From positions 1,178,001 to 1,242,000 of the forward strand of contig CP014761.1 in NCBI GenBank assembly GCA_001647635.1: a stretch of 64,000 nt of DNA, written 5' to 3'. How positions within the stretch are numbered: position 1 is the first letter of the stretch; every line of letters starts with the position of its first letter. This DNA is from Leifsonia xyli (GTDB taxonomy: Bacteria; Actinomycetota; Actinomycetes; Actinomycetales; Microbacteriaceae). The notes beneath the pieces were generated by a model that saw nothing but the letters and a program-made list of their open reading frames with translations, was not told the DNA's origin and ran no database searches. Shown piece after piece: positions 62,437 through 64,000 of the stretch. The position numbers and the translations under genes are program-made.

Positions 62437-62766
62437 ATGGCCGTCCACGACAGATTCGACGACATCGTGACCGCGTTCGTCGGCCGCCCCGGGGTCACTC
62501 CGCCGTCCGGCGGCCCTCGCCGCTTCGGCTCCGACGCCCTCCGGGTCGACGGGTCCGTGTTCTGCATGGTCTCCAGCGGCGAGCGCTTCGTGGTGAAGCT
62601 GCCGGCCGAGCGTGTGCAGGAGCTCATCGCCGCATCCGTCGGCGAGCCCTTCCAGGCGGGGAAGAAGACGCCTATGCGGCAGTGGCTGGTGGTGACGGAT
62701 GAGGCGCCCGGGGTCTGGGAGTCGCTCGCGGAGGAGGCGTATGCCTTTTCGGCGTCGCGCGGATAG
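62437..62766 (+). CDS. YjbR/TfoX-like small protein
   Basis: A 109-residue protein with FGSDALRVDGSVFCMVSSGERFVVKLP, the pattern of the MmcQ/YjbR or TfoX N-terminal domain. Likely translated with the upstream methyltransferase. Function unknown. Confidence 0.75.
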   Translation: MAVHDRFDDIVTAFVGRPGVTPPSGGPRRFGSDALRVDGSVFCMVSSGERFVVKLPAERVQELIAASVGEPFQAGKKTPMRQWLVVTDEAPGVWESLAEEAYAFSASRG

Positions 62767-62800
62767 CCCGGACGGGTAGGGCTCTCGGCGTCGGCTTGAC

Positions 62801-63730
62801 CTACTGGCTCGTCCAGCCGAGCGAGCCCTTGTCATCCTGCACGTGAACCTGCACGGGATGGACGACGCCCGAGCTGTCGGTCGCCGTGCACTCGAACGTG
62901 GTTCCCATGGTCAACGGCGGGGAGGTCGGGCAGACCGCCGTGACAGACAGCCCCGTGCGCGTCGAGAAGGTCCGCACGATGTCGCTCTCGAGCAGCGTGT
63001 GGTCATGCGGGCCCACCGCGCCCAGCCCGATGACGACGAGGCTCGCGAGCGAGATGACGGTCGTCAGCCCGCCCAGCGCGAGCCCGACCACCGAGCGGGC
63101 CATCCCGACGCCGATGTTCCGCGCCCGGCTGGTGCCGACGATCCCCCAGATGAGCGCGCCGATGCCCGTCAGCCCGGGGGTGGAACCGAGCAGCTCGCGC
63201 AGGAGCAGCAGCCCCGCGGAGACGATGCCGAGCCCGAGCGCCCAGGCGGCTGCCGAGTTCTTGCCGTGGTACGCGTCGTAGGCCGGGTTGTAGAGGCGCC
63301 CGCCGTACTGGTGCGGCGGAGGAGGCGGTGGCGTCGTCCACGAGACGGGCGGAGCGACGGTGGGGTGCGGGGCGGTGTAACCGGTTCGCGGGGCGAGCGG
63401 GACGAGGGGCGCCGGCGGGGCGAGCGGGGCTCCGGGAGGCGTAGCGGTCGTCTGGGGGACGGGTGCGAGCACGACCGGGTGCGGCTGAGGGGCTTCGCTC
63501 GCCGCCTCGGCTGCGCGACGGGAGCGGCGCGTCGGAAGTGCCGGCGCCGGCGGGGGCTCCGGGTCGCTTGCGACCACGGCAGGCTCGGCGGCCGTGGTCG
63601 CGACGGCGTCCGGGTGCGCCGGGTGGATGCGCGTGTGCTGCGTCCACGCCACGCCGTCCCACCAGCGCGCGCGGGTGCCGTCGGCCGGGTCGGCGTACCA
63701 TCCCGCGACCGGCAGCGCGGCGTCGGTCAT
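62801..63730 (-). CDS. DUF2510/DUF4190 membrane protein
   Basis: A 309-residue protein. N-terminal DUF2510 (GWYADPADGTRARWWDGVAWTQH), a long Pro/Ala linker, two transmembrane segments in a DUF4190-type region (ALGLGIVSAGLLLL, SVVGLALGGLTTVISLASLVVIG) and a C-terminal extracytoplasmic domain with two Cys (AVCPTSP and TFECTAT) like DUF4333. Function unknown. Confidence 0.85.
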   Translation of the reverse strand: MTDAALPVAGWYADPADGTRARWWDGVAWTQHTRIHPAHPDAVATTAAEPAVVASDPEPPPAPALPTRRSRRAAEAASEAPQPHPVVLAPVPQTTATPPGAPLAPPAPLVPLAPRTGYTAPHPTVAPPVSWTTPPPPPPHQYGGRLYNPAYDAYHGKNSAAAWALGLGIVSAGLLLLRELLGSTPGLTGIGALIWGIVGTSRARNIGVGMARSVVGLALGGLTTVISLASLVVIGLGAVGPHDHTLLESDIVRTFSTRTGLSVTAVCPTSPPLTMGTTFECTATDSSGVVHPVQVHVQDDKGSLGWTSQ

Positions 63731-63878
63731 CGGCTCCCCCAGGTCGTCCCGGCTCCGCGCCGACCGTCGTCGCCGCGAGCCACGTGGTCACGCTACCGGC
63801 GCGTGCGGACGGTCGCTGGCCCCACTTGGGGTGGATTTGTCGCACCGAGAACCGGATGCACGGCCGGAGACGATCCGC

Positions 63879-64000
63879 TCAGCCGCGCGACTCGCGCGCC
63901 AGCCGCCGCAGCGTCATAAAGCATCCCAGAGCCGCGAACAGCAGCGCCAGCAGCACCTGCGGCAGGTAGGCCTGCCACATGTCGCCGTTGTTGAACACGT
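63879..64000 (-). CDS. membrane protein, C-terminal fragment (cut by window edge)
   Basis: Only the last about 39 codons are in the window, ending MWQAYLPQVLLALLFAALG and TLRRLARESRG. One transmembrane segment and a basic cytoplasmic tail are visible. This could be the end of an ABC-2/YhgE-type permease, but that is a guess. No longer frame can be read. Confidence 0.6.
   Translation of the reverse strand, partial: VFNNGDMWQAYLPQVLLALLFAALGCFMTLRRLARESRG

Overview
The window is a high-GC chromosomal stretch from an actinobacterium, most likely a member of the Microbacteriaceae (Leifsonia-like). This rests on gene content and style: a fused hydroxylysine-kinase-like/class III aminotransferase protein, DUF6230 and DUF6114 proteins, DUF559 nucleases, an actinobacterial HrpA, the galU / formyltetrahydrofolate cyclo-ligase / FmdB / MscL cluster, and many start codons placed 6 to 8 nt after an actinobacterial -10 hexamer (TANNNT). 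There is no rRNA, CRISPR array, transposase or prophage. One tRNA gene, tRNA-Ala(CGC), is present. The genus was not tested by any search.

Layout. 1-12.3 kb: a cut-off LuxR-type ATPase regulator, then housekeeping enzymes (FMN reductase, aldo/keto reductases, phosphoesterase, methyltransferase, acylphosphatase, class IV aminotransferase, DUF255 thioredoxin-like protein, acyl-CoA ligase). 12.4-20.9 kb: HrpA RNA helicase, an SDR, a polar amino acid ABC transporter operon and a rhodanese. 20.9-24.6 kb: a ribonucleotide reductase operon whose small subunit has Phe at the radical-Tyr position (class Ic type) and whose large subunit has its redox-cysteine tail displaced into another frame; two NrdR-like boxes lie upstream. 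24.7-34.1 kb: MFS exporter, a DUF559 nuclease bracketed by inverted copies of a palindromic repeat, two TetR-controlled loci with clear operators, and an acyl-CoA dehydrogenase/M24 peptidase pair, both frameshifted. 34.3-43.4 kb: the kinase-aminotransferase fusion, a divergent lysG/lysE-type pair, tRNA-Ala, and the GNAT-galU-FTHF ligase-FmdB-MscL cluster. 43.4-53.5 kb: a large SF1-helicase-like protein with lost ATPase signatures, a lipoprotein, two MFS transporters (one with an ArsR-type regulator), methyltransferase, and a membrane-anchored DsbA-like protein. 53.5-64 kb: a TetR-DUF6230-DUF6114 operon of unknown function, more TetR/tautomerase and methyltransferase genes, an atypical response regulator and a DUF2510 membrane protein.

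Three window-wide patterns stand out. (1) A family of 58-bp intergenic palindromes (four copies) and several other palindromes of the same architecture sit mostly at 3' ends and between convergent genes. (2) Seven genes carry single-nucleotide frameshifts, each repaired by adding one C/G (six of them in a C-run), which suggests base-calling loss in the assembly as much as real pseudogenes. (3) About two dozen genes look leaderless. Several TetR, NrdR and response-regulator sites can be read directly as perfect or near-perfect palindromes over promoters.
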